A DNA stretch of 64,000 nucleotides from Prosapia bicincta (taxonomy: Eukaryota; Arthropoda; Insecta; Hemiptera; Cercopidae). Shown here in pieces: positions 25,265 to 38,640 of the stretch; the first letter of the stretch is position 1; every line of letters starts with the position of its first letter. Made by a program: the position numbers and the translations under genes. Under the pieces are notes generated by a model. That model did not search any database. It was given only the letters and a program-made list of their open reading frames with translations, and was not told where the DNA came from. The stretch covers positions 33,842,086 through 33,906,085 of the forward strand of contig JBAIZL010000008.1 in the NCBI GenBank assembly GCA_036971475.1. Reading direction: 5' to 3'.

Positions 25265-25455
25265 ACTAATTAAACCTTCTAACAACTAGGAGCAACTGTA
25301 GTATATCTTTTTTTAATTTAAAATAAATAAAACCTCTAAAACCACAAAACCATTACTTGTACACCAATAACTTTTCTTGTAACAATTTCCTCTGAAGATG
25401 GTTGATTTGCTGTTTGCTGTCGTGGGGTCCATTTATTGAAAATAAATAAATAAAT
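25265..25455 (+). repeat. PLE-like terminal repeat, family H, copy 1
   Basis: Shares AACTAGGAGCAACTGTAGTA, the ACCTCTAAAACCACA block and CCTCTGAAGATGGTTG with the copies at 40200 and 41785. In this copy the core CTGAAGA at 25392-25398 is canonical, but the downstream GAAA part has decayed. Confidence 0.5.
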
Positions 25456-26181
25456 CTTGATAGTAATAATAATGATAAGTTAATTGAAAGTAATGGAACC
25501 TTTAAGAAATCTAAACTGTATTGATAGTGACAAACTTAAATTTCATAATGAAATACATTTACAACTGTGTTTATTATGACTCATGAGCATTGACTATTAT
25601 TTCTAGTTTTATGCCAGTAGCCAGTGAAAACTGGCAATTGATGTTTACTTTATAGTATCTGCCCCATAGTATGAACATACTTAATGTTATTAGTGTTATA
25701 AGTGTTTTATGAAGTTTTTTACATAGATCAATAAATTGTTAAAAACTATTCTGAATTCAATTAGTGTTTTAAGAGTTTACAATGGAATAAAATAATCTGA
25801 CGTCCAGTATGCCTGCAAAATATAACAAGCAGACCTAGTTACAAAATTTTACTGCAGTATGTAAAACTGTCTGGCATTGTAAAATTTGGTAAGTAATCAC
25901 TCAAGATTTCCATGTGCCTGAATTACACATTGTAGTTGTAGTGTTACAGTATTAAAATTACTTGCTGCAATGCTAGGCCAACATATTCAGAAAACACTTG
26001 ATTTAACATGTAAACACTGTATTTATATACTGGCCCAAAGCAGTTAAATTTAAGACTGTGGCTCTTTCAAGCTAGACAGTTTGTCCTGATGATGTAAAAT
26101 ATTTTGAATTTTTGTGTTCTACTCTATGCATAAACAGCATAAACAAAGCTAAATATTTATATATTGTTATCACACTTATAG

Positions 26182-26347
26182 ATACTAAGTATTCCAAGTT
26201 AAGCAGTGCTAAGCAATATTCTCTGTTGGAGAAATTTTTGAACGAAGATCATTCGTATCAGGAGCTATTTGAGAAAATAGATTTCATTAAAACATATGCG
26301 GATGAACTAAAGCAAATGGTACAGAAAGAATATTTCAGCATTGCAGT
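26182..26347 (+). CDS. Axonemal dynein heavy chain, exon 6
   Basis: The acceptor is CTTATAG and the donor GCAGT|GTAAGT; the exon completes the Gly/Asp codon from exon 5. It encodes DTKYSKLSSAKQYSLLE, LFEKIDFIKTYADELKQM and ends YFSIAV, a helical charged segment typical of the dynein tail. Phase 2 at the end matches exon 7. Confidence 0.75.
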
Positions 26348-26349
26348 GT

Positions 26350-28050
26350 AAGTAATATCAATTTGTTAGATTAAATAAGTAAAAAATGTTAATATTTTTA
26401 TAATTCAATAACTCTCACTATCATGCTATTTTCAAAAGGATTTTGCTGGTATAAACTGGCGATATAAAGAAAATTATTAAGTTGAATTGCTTTGAACTAC
26501 ATATTTAAATTATGATTGTATTAAATAAACATACATTAGTCTCCCTGAATTCAGCCATTGAAGGGAAAATGAATAGTAAGAGAAGGTACAAAATAAAATG
26601 TATTTAATTGAATATAGGCCTACTGTATTTTTCTGAAAATTTTTTTACACAGGAATTTTTTTAGATAAATTTGCATTTTTTTAATTAATTATGCACATTA
26701 TTCATAATGTAGCTGCTTTAAAAATATTTTTATTTTTAATATTTGTAGTTCATGTTACTTACTAATAACCAGAGGTTTTTTGACCCTTTCAAAATTAAAA
26801 AGTATTCAAAATTTCTGCTACAATTTTTAATGTGTATTCAGGAATTCCTCTACGCAATTTGTTTAAACTAAAATGTTTAGTGCAAAACTAATTTTAACTT
26901 GCCATGCAAACAGCACTACTCAAAACTTATTAAAATATGAATAAGATATTTTTAAAAAAATATTCATTCTCCCATCAATATATAAAAAACGCCCGTGTTC
27001 AAATTAGAGTACCAGTTTGCATCAAAATATAAATATATATTTTTTGATTTCTATTTTGTCTAATTTAGTGATGTCAAAAGTTTATTTGGTTTGATTTTTA
27101 AATTTGTTTATGTTAAGTGGAAAACACCTGCTATAAACTTACTAGGATATAGTAACGGTTTTTAAGTCATCTATAACTTATCAATATACACAAATTTATA
27201 TATAAAACTTATATAATTTATCAGTAGACAAAACAAGTCTTGCATAAAATAATTATTTTCTGTGACAAATTTTAGTTGGCAAAAATAAATAATATTTTGG
27301 TTCAATAATTCCTGGTAAAATAAAATCGGCTTTAAAAAACAATCACACTGTATTATGAAATCAGTTTTTTATTTATATTCATGTTTTTGGTTTAGAAAGA
27401 TTAGCTAGTGAGGAATGATGTTTGTGTAATAGCTGTCACTAATCCAATATAAACCTATAAATGGCATAGTTATGAGATTCGTTAGAGGTATTATTACCTA
27501 TCTTTTACTGAAAAATCACTGATCTTGAGGTTGAGATGTTTGACTTTTTTGAAAAAAAAATTCCATTTGTTTACAGAATGAGAAGATTATCCAACATATC
27601 CTTATGAGAATGATTTATTTTTAGGAGAAATGAAAATCAAATAAAAGATAAATAAAATGTCATAATGATTTATTAATTGGCTGGTTACACGATGGATAAT
27701 ATAGACCAGTGAAGTGTAACTAGTTTTTAACAAGGCCTAATTATAAGAGCTGTAATATCAAGTAAGATGGTTGAAAGCATAATGATCCCCAATTTATTCA
27801 TGATTTATTTCTTAATTTATTTTCATAAGGCCATATCTTTTCAACTACTGCCAGACACATAGTTACACAAGTCGCTCAACCTAAATGACTTTAAATTGAG
27901 TTAGTTTAGATCAGGTAACATCTGATCAGATCAGTTACCTGAATTTTATTCTTCCAGGTGGAATTTCATTTGCAATATTTATGGTTAGGATAGAGCAGAA
28001 AATGAGTAGGTAAAAAATATTTCAGCAATATAAATATCCATTTTGTACTT
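26350..28050. other. AT-rich intron, nothing recognised
   Basis: No exon, coding domain or terminal repeats were recognised. Confidence 0.5.
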
Positions 28051-28054
28051 TTTT

Positions 28055-28059
<5 letters not shown>

Positions 28060-28131
<72 letters not shown>

Positions 28132-28159
28132 ACACACACCACACACACCACACACACCA

Positions 28160-28239
<80 letters not shown>

Positions 28240-28285
28240 ACACCACACACACCACACACAACACACACACAACACACACACACAC

Positions 28286-28343
<58 letters not shown>

Positions 28344-28348
28344 ACAAC

Positions 28349-28433
<85 letters not shown>
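28060..28433. repeat. Compound (CA)n and (TA)n microsatellite
   Basis: About 280 bp of CA repeat with regular CCACACA interruptions in two blocks (around 28130-28170 and 28236-28290), then a 20-bp spacer and a pure (TA)n of about 80 bp at 28350-28433. All His-Thr, Cys-Val and Tyr-Ile frames here are repeat artefacts. Confidence 0.97.
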
Positions 28434-28435
<2 letters not shown>

Positions 28436-29048
28436 TGAAATTAAATACCATTACTACAAGATAAATCTTATACATTTTGCTGAAAAATAACTTGATAAAT
28501 GCTTTCTGTAATTGTTATAGGTCTAACAAAATTGTAATTTTGTTATAAACTGTTTTATAACCAAGACATATTGAGCCCTCTCTTGTTTTAAGCTCTATTA
28601 CATTGTTATAAAAAAAAACATGAATTATCATTGAAAACAGAACGCAATATCTTGGAATATTATTAATGTATGCCAAAACCTAGTAATGGAGGGTTCTGCG
28701 GTTTTTGTGTTTAGATACAATTAAAGGCACAATTATATATACAATGGGTCAGCCAAACCTTCTTTTCTAAAGTCGATTTATGTTGTACAATGCAGTTGGG
28801 GTGTTGACCTTAATGCTCTACACCAACTGTAATTCAGTAGACATCGGCATCGGAAGTAACAAGGGAGCTAATGCAGAAAGGAGAGAATGAAGCAAGGCTT
28901 CTTCAGACAACACTATGTTGGGACTGTTCAAGTAACGATTGGAAGAAGCCCACAAAGATCTGTATGGAGTCTCAGCATTGGTTTGAGTAAAACATTAGGC
29001 AGAATTTGGAATTTTAACCTAAATCTACACCTGTACTAAGTTCAAATA

Positions 29049-31354
29049 CAGTAGAACCCCTCAAATCTGAACCCCCGCAAAATTTGAACATGATTTGATG
29101 AAAACCAAATTTTAAAAAAGTATCTAAAGTTTAATGAAGTATGTAGTGAAAGTTTGCTACTTACGTAAAACAGGACTGTGATGTGCAATATATTGGAATT
29201 GACACTGTAAAAACATGATATAATATGAAGGTCTATACTGTACTACTGTATCACTTCATTAACATAGAATTTATTGATAGTAAAATAAAGATAAAAAAGA
29301 CAAACACTAAACTATATGTTTCACTTAAAAGAAAAGACACAAACACTCAACTATTAAAATCCGTAATATTCATCTGGTGAAGAGACGTAAACCTTCCTGA
29401 GGATGTGATGTTGCGCCACTGTCGCATTAGCAAAACATCATTAGGTGTTGCAGCTACGTGTTGTTCTAGGTAACCTAACGCAATGTTGAGTGTCGGCATG
29501 AGTAACAGCATTTGTAGGGTATTTTTCCCTCCCTATCGCTAATCTAGTGCTGTCCATTCATCCAGTTAACTTTCTTCAGCATCTTCTCACCCTGAGCTCA
29601 GCTTTATCATCCTGTGTTCTAAGTGGTGTTTCCACAAATTCGAGGCTAGGCCAGAGCTTCTTACAAGATTTCTGCAGTTAAGGGTCACTGATATTATTCC
29701 AGGATTCAGCTACCCAGTAAAGTACATCCTTTATTGTAATCGTCTTAAGTTTTTCTGGAATAGAAAGAGAGCAATCTTCTTCAATTAATGTTGTTTCAAG
29801 ATTTTTTCTCTAGTTCAGTTTTATGTTCAGCAGCACACCTTGATCCATAGGCTGAAGCAATGATGTCACGTTAGGTGGGACAAAAATTGCTTTTATGTCT
29901 TTATGTAGCAACTGCATGTCTGAAGGTTGTAAAGGAGCGTTGTCTATCAAAAGTAGAGCTTTAGGTGCAGTCCATATTTTTCATCAAATTTTGTTACTGA
30001 AGGAACAAATTCATTTTTGAACCACTCCTTGAAAATATTACCAGTCATCCACGCCTTACACTAATTTCTGGAATGAACAGGGAGTGTATTCAAGAATATA
30101 TTTGTAAGGGCTCATGGCTTGGCAGATTTTCTAAACACCCTTAATGGTAGGTTATTTGTTCCTGTGGCGTTAATGCAGGCTAAAACTGTGAGACGCTGTT
30201 TGTTCATTTTAAAACCTGGTGCAGAAGATTCCTCTTTAGAAGCAAGACTTTTAGAGGGGAGGACTTTAAAATTCAATCCAGTCTTGTCCGCAGTACACAC
30301 TTGGTGGGATGAGTAATTTTCAGACAAAATTAAATCTGTGAATTCATCTAAATATTTTTTTGCAGCAAGATTATCAGCTGATATCTTTTCCCCGCTTACA
30401 GTTAGTTGTCTAATTCTGTGCCTTCTCTTCCATCTATCCAACAATCCATTGCTAGCAGTAAATTCCAAATCACCGTTCATTAAGTTGTTTAACTGTAATG
30501 CCTTTTCTTGTATTAATGGGCTACTAGTAAGAACTCCTTTCTGTCTCTCTTGTGTAATCCATAAAAATACATCCTCGTCAATTTATTCATTCACAGAAAC
30601 TTTTGCGTGATGGCATTGTTCGAAAGACTTTTCACTTGTAACACTGCAAAACTGTTCAATTTTTGCACGATTTTTTTTCCCGTCACTTATTGTAGCCTTA
30701 CCAACACTAAATTCAACAGCCAACATTGTCAAATATTCCCCTTTGTCTAGTTACATTAACACTTCAAGTTTTTATTTTAAATTGGAAGAACTGTGTTTCT
30801 GTTTGCTAGCCATAATGCACTTTTAGAAAACTAAAATTCTCTATCCACAGAACAGCAACCTCACATCACACCAAACACTGGACAACTAATTCGTTGTGGC
30901 TAGTCATGCTAGACAGGTTGTTTACATGCATTATTCACGTACTTGTACGTTCCTTATATAGTAATCTTATTGTTCCTCTGTGACAAGCAGATGGGTGAAG
31001 GCTACACAATCGAACCTCTAATAGTAAACAAAGCAGTTCTATTAATAGCCTACAATACAGCTCATTACTTAAAGCTATCATTTATAAACAGACACATCCG
31101 TTAAATGTAAAAGAATGGAATAGACCTGTCCAAACAATATTTTTCTTGAATGAAGGTCTACAGTACAGTATTGATACAGAAATATGTAATGAATGCTCTA
31201 ATATTGAATGCTCTATATTAATAAAAAAAAGGCACATCTGTCAAATGCAAAATACGTAGCTAATCAAAAATCTGTATTTTTTCAACGAATCCATACTTAC
31301 CCAAATCCGAACAGGCTATAGCCCCAATTAGTTTGAATTTGAGCGGTTTTACTG
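29049..31354 (-). mobile_element. Tigger/pogo transposon, full-length but decayed
   Basis: Inverted ends CAGTAGAACCCCTCAAATC and, at the other end, CAGTAAAACCGCTCAAATT are flanked by TA on both sides. The 2.3-kb length is normal for an autonomous Tigger element. The transposase on the minus strand is interrupted by stops and frameshifts. Confidence 0.85.
29380..30812 (-). pseudogene. Tigger/pogo transposase
   Basis: The start MASKQKHSS is at about 30812 on the minus strand, followed by a CENP-B type helix-turn-helix (LTMLAVEFSVGKATISD). The longest open piece, 30480-30112, reads GLLDRWKRRHRIRQLTVSGE and then CTADKTGLNFKVLPSKSLA, followed by RLTVLACINATGTNNLPL, which is the start of the DDE catalytic domain with its first Asp (ADKTGL). 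Stops in the N-terminal part and frameshifts downstream make it a pseudogene. Confidence 0.8.
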
Positions 31355-31876
31355 TAGTTAAATCAATAAACCACGAAGTTCAAGTTATTCAAGATCATAT
31401 GTGTTGCAAGGAAGTATACAGCTTTTTGATGAGAACCCACAAATTATTCATTAGGTGTGAATGGATATGAAGCACATTTCCATTTTACTGTTTATGTCAA
31501 TGAGCAGAATCTCTTAATCACCCAAAGTAACTGTGTTCAGTAGACTTCATTGGGAATTATCTGCCTATATTTGTTGACAGATATGATTTTGAAAAATTGA
31601 AGTTTTTATTGCTAAAGAAACAAATATTCACCAATATACTAAACATTTCTTAAAATAAATTGAGTTTTCTATTAAAATTTTCATTTGAAATTTATGAAAG
31701 TAGGTATTTGGCTGTCTTACACTTTATTTAGTAGTACTTTCAAGATAGAAAAGGATTAAATTAATATTGGAAGTTGGGTTTAAAAATTTACAAAAACATG
31801 AAAACAAAATAGTTTTGAAAGTTATTATAGTGATAATTGTATATTTAAGAAACTTATTTTAAAATTTTTTTTTCAG

Positions 31877-31981
31877 ATTATGTCAAGATGAAATTATTTC
31901 ACATTTGAAAAGACTATCTCATGGATTTATCAATAGGATTTTACAAGCAATTGTATCTGCCCACAAAACAGAAAACGAGAA
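31877..31981 (+). CDS. Axonemal dynein heavy chain, exon 7
   Basis: A long pyrimidine tract and TTTCAG precede the exon; it ends GAGAA|GTAAGT. It encodes LCQDEIISHLKRLSHGFINR and AIVSAHKTENEK, continuing exon 6 in phase. The next in-phase exon is about 9 kb away at 41063; the intervening intron holds five transposon insertions. Confidence 0.8.
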
Positions 31982-32269
31982 GTAAGTTGACTTTTTTCAA
32001 AAATTAATTTCATTTAAAAATTTACGTTTTTAAAAAAAATATTCTCACTAAAAATTAAATACTCAACACGAATGCACACACACAAGCATGCATTTGGTTG
32101 GCTGCAAGGTCTTTGCGCCTCTTGTGGGTGCTCTTAGATCTAGTGAAGTAATCAGCATGAAATATTGTATGTAGTTGTTAAATATTGTTATTAGCAAATG
32201 CACAACTTGTTATTTTATGTAACTTGAAATTATATTCACGTGAAATATATTTCTTCTTTACAATCATTT

Positions 32270-32705
32270 ATTCGAGGAGCAGTCTTTCCGTGATGCATGG
32301 TTAGAAACTACTGTAATTCCTCTTTTAAAGCCAGGTAAAGACAAAACCAGTCCTAGGAACATCCTAGCATTCATCGGTAACTTCCTGTCAAATAGATCTT
32401 TCTGCGTTCATCTTGGAGGCACATATTCCAACAGTTATAAACAGAAGAATGGTGTACCGCAGGGCACGCTATTTGCCATTGCTATAAATAGTACTACATC
32501 TAACATAACGATCTTAAGTATAATGTTCTCTGTTTGTAGAAGGCTTTTGTATTTATGTGCCTGCTTGTAGAATGGCAACTGTGGATAGGTCTTTGCAGTT
32601 AACATTAAGCAGATTAGAGAAATGGCCAAGGACTACGGGTTTCAAATTATCTGCTTCCAAGACCCAATGTGTAGCATTTGGTCGTCGAATGTAACACCAG
32701 AAATG
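32270..32705 (+). pseudogene. Jockey-like LINE reverse transcriptase fragment
   Basis: Short frames give VIPLLKPGKDKTSPRN, FIGNFLSNRSFCVHLGG, then KNGVPQGTLF and later SRLEKWPRTTGFKLSASKTQCV. The GVPQG block and the later GFKLSASKT block are reverse transcriptase motifs of Jockey-type LINEs. The segment between them that holds the catalytic aspartates is missing or scrambled. Confidence 0.65.
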
Positions 32706-32868
32706 GATCATTTATCTTGATGGGATTCAGCTTCAATACAGTTTTTGCCATTTTTCCATATCCTTTTGCTTAGGTACTTTCATTATTATTTCATTGTAGT
32801 CATTGTAAAAATTGATTTAATTCCTCCACCATATCTTTTCCACAAGGAATACAGGTAAAAACCCTTAA

Positions 32869-33845
32869 CCCTCATGCACGCGCGCCTTTTTATCTAACGT
32901 AAGTAGGCACGTTGTTGTATTTTATACAACATCTCGGTTTTCTACATTTTCCTTAACTTTCAATCGAGCTATTAAAAGTTTGGTCTTACCAATGAAAAAA
33001 TTACTCGTGAGTTGACCCCAGCAATGTTTATCAGAGCAAAAAATAATGCAACTGGCCATCTTCTTGTCCTCCGGGCAACGCTATTTGTAGCACAAGGCTG
33101 GTCATTACTATCAACTCCACCTTTCGTTCTGTTGTACTGCAATATAATTTCTGGCTTATTTGTTTGTTCGTCAACATCATCTGAGTCGTTCATAGTCGAA
33201 ATCAATATTACAGCTTTATTTTTTTTGTCGTATATGAGACCATGGTTCGATCATTCTGGAACCCAAACAAAGAAGTACCTGGCTGATTGGTTTTATTAGG
33301 CAGAAATTCTGGTGGAATTTCCCATTTGTTCTTACGTAGAGTGCCAATCACCTTCCAATTCACTTTCTGAGTTATGATCACTTTTTTCAGCTTCATCCAG
33401 ATCATCGTCACTTTCAATAAAATCAGCATTATCAATTTCTTCATCAGAAAGATTCTGTAAAATTTTTGGAATGTCTTCCAAATTCACTCCTAAAAACATG
33501 AAAATTTATAAAAATGTTGAACAAAACAAATAATTACATAATTCTTTAAAAAAACGTATATAAAAAACGTTTCTCCATCGTGGAGAAAAAAAAACTGCAC
33601 CGAAAAAATAAAAACGTCAGTAGGCGCCTTTTTGTATTTTGTACAACAGTGATGACTGACCAGAACTAATCGCACACTGAGGCTATGTTGATAGAATAAA
33701 GACATTGATGACAACTGATAAGAGTAGTGGGGGGACCAATAGAAGAATAGAAAGGTGAATTGAACAAATAACTGCCAACAGGTTTCAACAAGAATCAAAA
33801 TATTAAAACTGTTGTACTTTTTACAACAGCGCACGTCCTTGAGGG
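32869..33845 (-). mobile_element. piggyBac transposon, internally deleted
   Basis: TTAA at 32865-32868 and 33846-33849 flank inverted ends CCCTCATGCACGCGC and CCCTCAAGGACGTGCGC. The 977-bp copy keeps pieces of the transposase on the minus strand: an acidic N-terminal part (33444-33208) spliced by deletion to a C-terminal part (33205-32972). Confidence 0.9.
32972..33444 (-). pseudogene. piggyBac transposase, deleted
   Basis: The minus strand reads [16 protein letters not shown] in the N-terminal part, then [11 protein letters not shown], and in another frame ISTMNDSD followed by YNRTKGGVDSNDQ and RRTRRWPVALFFALINIAGVN. The last block is the DDE_Tnp_1_7 segment that carries the third catalytic Asp (GGVD) in piggyBac. 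The first two catalytic Asp residues are in the deleted part. Confidence 0.85.
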
Positions 33846-33849
33846 TTAA

Positions 33850-34500
33850 CTTTCATTGTGATAATACAAGGATTCTACTTTCTACATGGGAGATTGAAGA
33901 ACCTGGGCATTTTTCAAACGAGATTTAAGTTGATTTCAAACATCTTCTCTATTTATTGTATTAAATCTTTCTTCTGGTTTTTATTTTTTATTTATTATTT
34001 TCCGTTTGTTGAAATAGCTACAAATAAAGATGAGAAAGTGACTGTAGAAGCAGTAAAAATAGCTCGTCATATAAAAGCTCCTTTTTATACTGTGTATACA
34101 GATTACTGGTAAAAACTAGCGATTTCGATTATACTGTTAGAATAAGAAAATGCAAAAGGTTTTGACTGTTTTATAGGTTGTTCAATTTTTATATTTGTGT
34201 ATTTGTTTTAACTCTTCTGTCTTCAATCGACACAATCTTTTATAGTTCGTATCAGAGTAATTTTACATTGAACATACGGGACACTAATGCTTATGATACC
34301 ATATCAAGCTAATTTTTATAAACAAATTCAAGTCTAAGCCTCTCCAAGATGAAGGCCTGAACCCGATCACCGCATTTTGTGTTCATAGTCAAATTTCTAA
34401 TTTTATCATTTTTTACAAACCGTATGTTTTGTTTACCAATTCTCTATAGAATATTTATTTTCTCATAATTATTTCTAATAACTTCCTATAAATTATAACA
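33850..34500. other. AT-rich intron with an exon-like open segment
   Basis: Positions 34018-34109 are open in one frame (TNKDEKVTVEAVKIARHIK) between an AG and a GT, but joining to exon 7 gives an immediate stop and exon 7 joins perfectly to 41063, so it is not annotated as a dynein exon. Nothing else was recognised. Confidence 0.4.
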
Positions 34501-34508
34501 TGTTAAAC

Positions 34509-36721
34509 CAGCGGTTCTCAACCTGGGGGGCGTAGAAGAATTCCAAGGAAGGCGTCAACCAATTTTTTAAAAAATTGTATTTGATGTTGGACACAAACAC
34601 ACAATCATTGAAATTTCTTTATAGCTTAATAGAGCTATAAAGCTCTATTTCTTTACTCAATAAAATGTAAGTGAGCATCTGTCCAGGCATGAGAAACTAG
34701 CTGTGACTCAACATAGCAGGGTTTTTGTTTATTAATAGCTCGGCGTGGGGTAGTGCGCATGTCTGCCACAGTCCCACTTCTGTCCACCACAAGCGCTACT
34801 TGTCACACAGAATCCAGTTGTGCATTCTCCTCTGCCTGTGAATGTAGCTTTATTGTAATTATTATAGCGATTGTGTTGTTAATTGTCATCGCCATAACAT
34901 TGACAACTATTGCGTGTTTTAGTGGTTAGTTGCTATTAAAATGAATAAATCAGTACCAAAGAAAAGACTCTACAGTGATGACTATATTAAATACGGGTTT
35001 ACATTTATTGAGAAAAACGGTAGTCATTTACCTCAGTGCGTAATTTGTCATGTAGTTCTGAGTAATGATGCAATGCGACCTGGACATTTGGAATGCCATT
35101 TGACTACAAATCACGCTGCCCTGAAGGACAAACCTACAGAATTTTTCGTTTCTAGGAAAAGTTGCCTTAAGAGAATGAAACTTGATTCCAGTGGAAGTTT
35201 TCGAATGGAAATTGTAAAGGCCGCAGTTGTTGTTTTACTGTAGATATATAGATGAAAAGAAATTCCTTGATGAAATACTGTTTTCAAAAAATCTTGAAAC
35301 AACAACTAAAGCAGTCGATATATTTTCTGCTCTTCAAACATTTTTAGAATCTAATGAACTTCCCTGGGAGAGAGTTATTGGACTATGTACTGATGGAGCT
35401 CAAGTGTTGACAGGTTGCCAATCAGGATTTATTGAATTGGCTAAGAAAAAAAACCCTAACATAATTGGATCCCATTGTATGATCCACAGACAAGCTTTGG
35501 CTTGCCAGACTCTCCCTGAATCACTTAACGCTGCTTTGAACTTAGCAGTTAAAGTAGTGAATCACGTCAAATCCAGTGCTTTGAACACCAGACTATTTCG
35601 AGTGTTGTGTCAAGAACTGAACAGTGATCAAGAAACACTTCTCTTTCACACCGAAGTTTGTTGGTTGTCCAAAGGTAATATGCTTGCAAGATGGTTTAAC
35701 TTGAAATCAGAAGTTGAAATCTTTTTGATGAGTTCAACTGAAAAACTGTACAAGAAATTTACAGATTACAAATTTATCTTTTACCTGGCATATTTGTCAG
35801 ATTTTTTCAAAACAATAAATCTTCTGAACCTAAAGCTACAAGGTCAGAAAAGTACTTTGAAGAACTATGATTCAATTAAGAGTTTTGCTGAGAAGATGGC
35901 TCTTTAGCAACGCCGCCTGCACATTTCGCAGCCGATCTTTTCTTCCTCCTCGATGATACCCAAAGTCTTCCAAAAAACCTAGTAAATGATATGAAGGACC
36001 TAATATCTGAGCATTTGTTGTCTCTGAAGAACAAAATCGAAGCCTATTTCCCAGATATAAGCTCGGAAAATTGGGAATTCAAGTTAACAAGAGACCCCTT
36101 TCAAATCAACATTGATATACTTCCTAATCACATTCAAGAACAAACAATTGACTTGCAATGTGATTCTAAAGCTAAATTGGATTTCCTAAACATGAATCTC
36201 GAAGATTTCTGGCTACTATATCTTCCTGTTTACTCAGAAGTAGCAATGGAGGCAGTCAAGTTGCTTGTACAATTTTCATCAACTTATCTATGTGAGACAG
36301 GATTTTCAGCCCTGGCTAATATAAAATCTAAATATCGAGCCAGACTAGATGTGGAAAGTGACCTGCGGTGCTCTTTGTCAAAATTTCATCCAAACTTACA
36401 AAAAATAGTTAACGATAAACAGTGCCAGCCCTCACACTAGTACTACAAAAGTAGCGAACATTTTTCTGGTTACATTATGATATTTTGTTGTGATTTTTTC
36501 GATGATTTGTGTAAATAAAATTTGTATTTGAGCAAATATGATTTTATATTCCTTACCCTTACTGGAGTATGTCTAGCCTAAGTTCAAAGTCATTATACTC
36601 AAACATAATATAAGTAAATTTATCATATATAAGTCTAAATTAACTTAATCCGTAAAGGGAGGCGTGACCTTACACCAAAGTGTGAAGGGGGGCTCAGAGC
36701 CTAAAAGGTTGAGAACCCCTG
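34509..36721 (+). mobile_element. hAT transposon (ZBED5/Buster-like)
   Basis: Ends CAGCGGTTCTCAACCTG and GGTTGAGAACCCCTG are inverted repeats, and the 8-bp target duplication TGTTAAAC is perfect on both sides (34501-34508, 36722-36729). The intact duplication and few frame breaks suggest relatively recent insertion compared with other elements here. Confidence 0.95.
34941..36440 (+). pseudogene. hAT transposase, ZBED5-like
   Basis: ATG at 34941 starts MNKSVPKKRLYSDDYIKYGF, then CVICHVVLSNDAMRPGHLECH, a BED zinc finger with its Cys/His ligands. After a deletion near 35220 that removes the region of the first catalytic Asp, a second frame (35227-35907) carries VIGLCTDGAQVLTGCQSG (the second Asp region) and SHCMIHRQALACQ. 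It stops at 35907. A third frame (35991-36440) holds the C-terminal dimerisation block SSTYLCETGFSALANIKSK. One deletion and one frameshift inactivate it. Confidence 0.9.
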
Positions 36722-36729
36722 TGTTAAAC

Positions 36730-38640
36730 AACAAAAAATTTTTTTCAAATCGAAAGGAACGAAATTGTTTAGCCCGTGTACAATGAATAATTATCTTGCA
36801 ATCCTAAATTTTAGTTTACTTTAAACTTTAACAAATAAATAGTAAGGTTTTTAGGATGATGAACTCTTGCCAAACTCTCTATAAGAACAAAAAATTCAAA
36901 TTCAACAGTACACATCTAAAAAAAAATGATTCATCTAGGTAAAAAAGGTATATAATAACCTTACTCATATTAAAAAATCAAACAAATCCTTCAATTTATT
37001 TCCGTATTCAGCGCTGTAGATGTTTATTTATTAAGTTTCTAAATCAGAATGATGACCACTCCTTCAATATGTACATGAAGCCTGGCTAGATTTATTTGTC
37101 ACTTTCGGAATTTGTGGCAGTTAACATTCAGACTTTTGTTTGTACGTTTCAAGCCGGCCAACTCGAAGAATAGATGAGGTTTGGTGTTCAAATAGGGAAA
37201 AAACACATTTGCGTTTACATTGTGAATAAAATAACAAACATTAATTGCAAATAGATGAATTATGTTTCATACAGTAAAATATAAAATATTTTTTTCAAGT
37301 TTATCAAGATTTGTTTCTAAAAATAAGGCGGGAATGTTTAATATTTCCATTAATGGAAAAAGAAGAACAAAGATTTATCACTTCCCAAAACATTTCAGTT
37401 AGCCTTAATGCAAAAATATTTATGCAAAGTAATCATACATAAAATTTTATTTGAAAAATATCAGATAAGTATTTTATCTGCATCCAATGTTACAAATCAA
37501 CACTAAAATTGTAAACTTTAATAACAACAATTAAAATATATTATAATCATGATATACTAAGTGGTGAAAATATTTGTAACTGGCTAAGACAATTATCTTT
37601 AACCACAAAAATGTAATTAATAGAAGATATTAAGCCCAAATAAATGAATATATTCAGAAAAACTTTTCAGAGAAATATAATAAATATATATTAAAATAAT
37701 TAGTCTGATAAATATGATTTATTAAAGAATAAATTTAATAGACTCTTTGGCATTACATGATTTGTGGTTTTGCAACAACCAATTAGTGTAACGATATTAA
37801 CGTTGGCTGTATGTCTGAAATCCTCACAAGACACTCTTCACAAGAAGTGTGTCATACAATAAAACCCCTAAACGCACCACAAACAAGAAGTTTGTGTAGA
37901 TTCTAATTTCTCATAAAAACTTGGCCACAAGTAAAAGTACACACAGTTTGGCAATGCTAGCACTATGTGGTGTTAAAACTAGAAAGCGTTCACAGTTGTG
38001 CGAAAAATAGTTGTACGCAAAATTAATAAACATAGTATGTCTAGTTTATTTGCTATGTTGTGGGTTCATCTTTAAAAATTAAATTAAACATATTTTCTGA
38101 TGATAAGACATATAGATAAACTAGTTTCAGCTATTAAAACCATGGGTGGCATTATGGGGATTACCCACAAAAATTGGCGATCGACAATGTGCTCGCTTTG
38201 CAGATGAAACTCCTGAGAAGTGCCCTCCCACACACACACTCACATACACACACACAACATACAGATGATTCCTATAACCCATGTTCAAAGTTAACCGTAG
38301 TGAAAAAGAACTTCATGCATATATTAATGCAATAGCCAACTGTTACTTATAAACAACTACTTCCATTATTATTTCCATTTAAACTATTACTATTTCTTAG
38401 AATCATTTTCAACTATATGTCATACTTAAATTCCTTAAAAACTAAAGAAAAAAAAACAATTATTTAATTGTAACCTCTGATAGTGTTTTAATGGGATATT
38501 ACAATCATATAACCATTATAAAGAAATAAAATTAATGAAATTCAACACTTTAGAGGTCAACTTGGAAGGGTATTTCCAAGCGTTGGGTATGCGTAAATAT
38601 AAAAATGTTACTGTAAGTAATTGTTGCATAACTTAGTGAA
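36730..38640. other. AT-rich intron, nothing recognised
   Basis: No exon or element with defined ends was seen. A short (CA)-rich stretch lies at about 38228-38258. Confidence 0.5.

Noticed and set aside
27966..28475. Long Cys-Val, His-Thr open frames
   Set aside because: Translation of a (CA)n microsatellite on both strands.
34018..34109. Possible extra dynein exon (TNKDEKVTVEAVKIARHIK)
   Set aside because: Out of phase with exon 7 (immediate stop), and exon 7 joins exon 8 perfectly without it.
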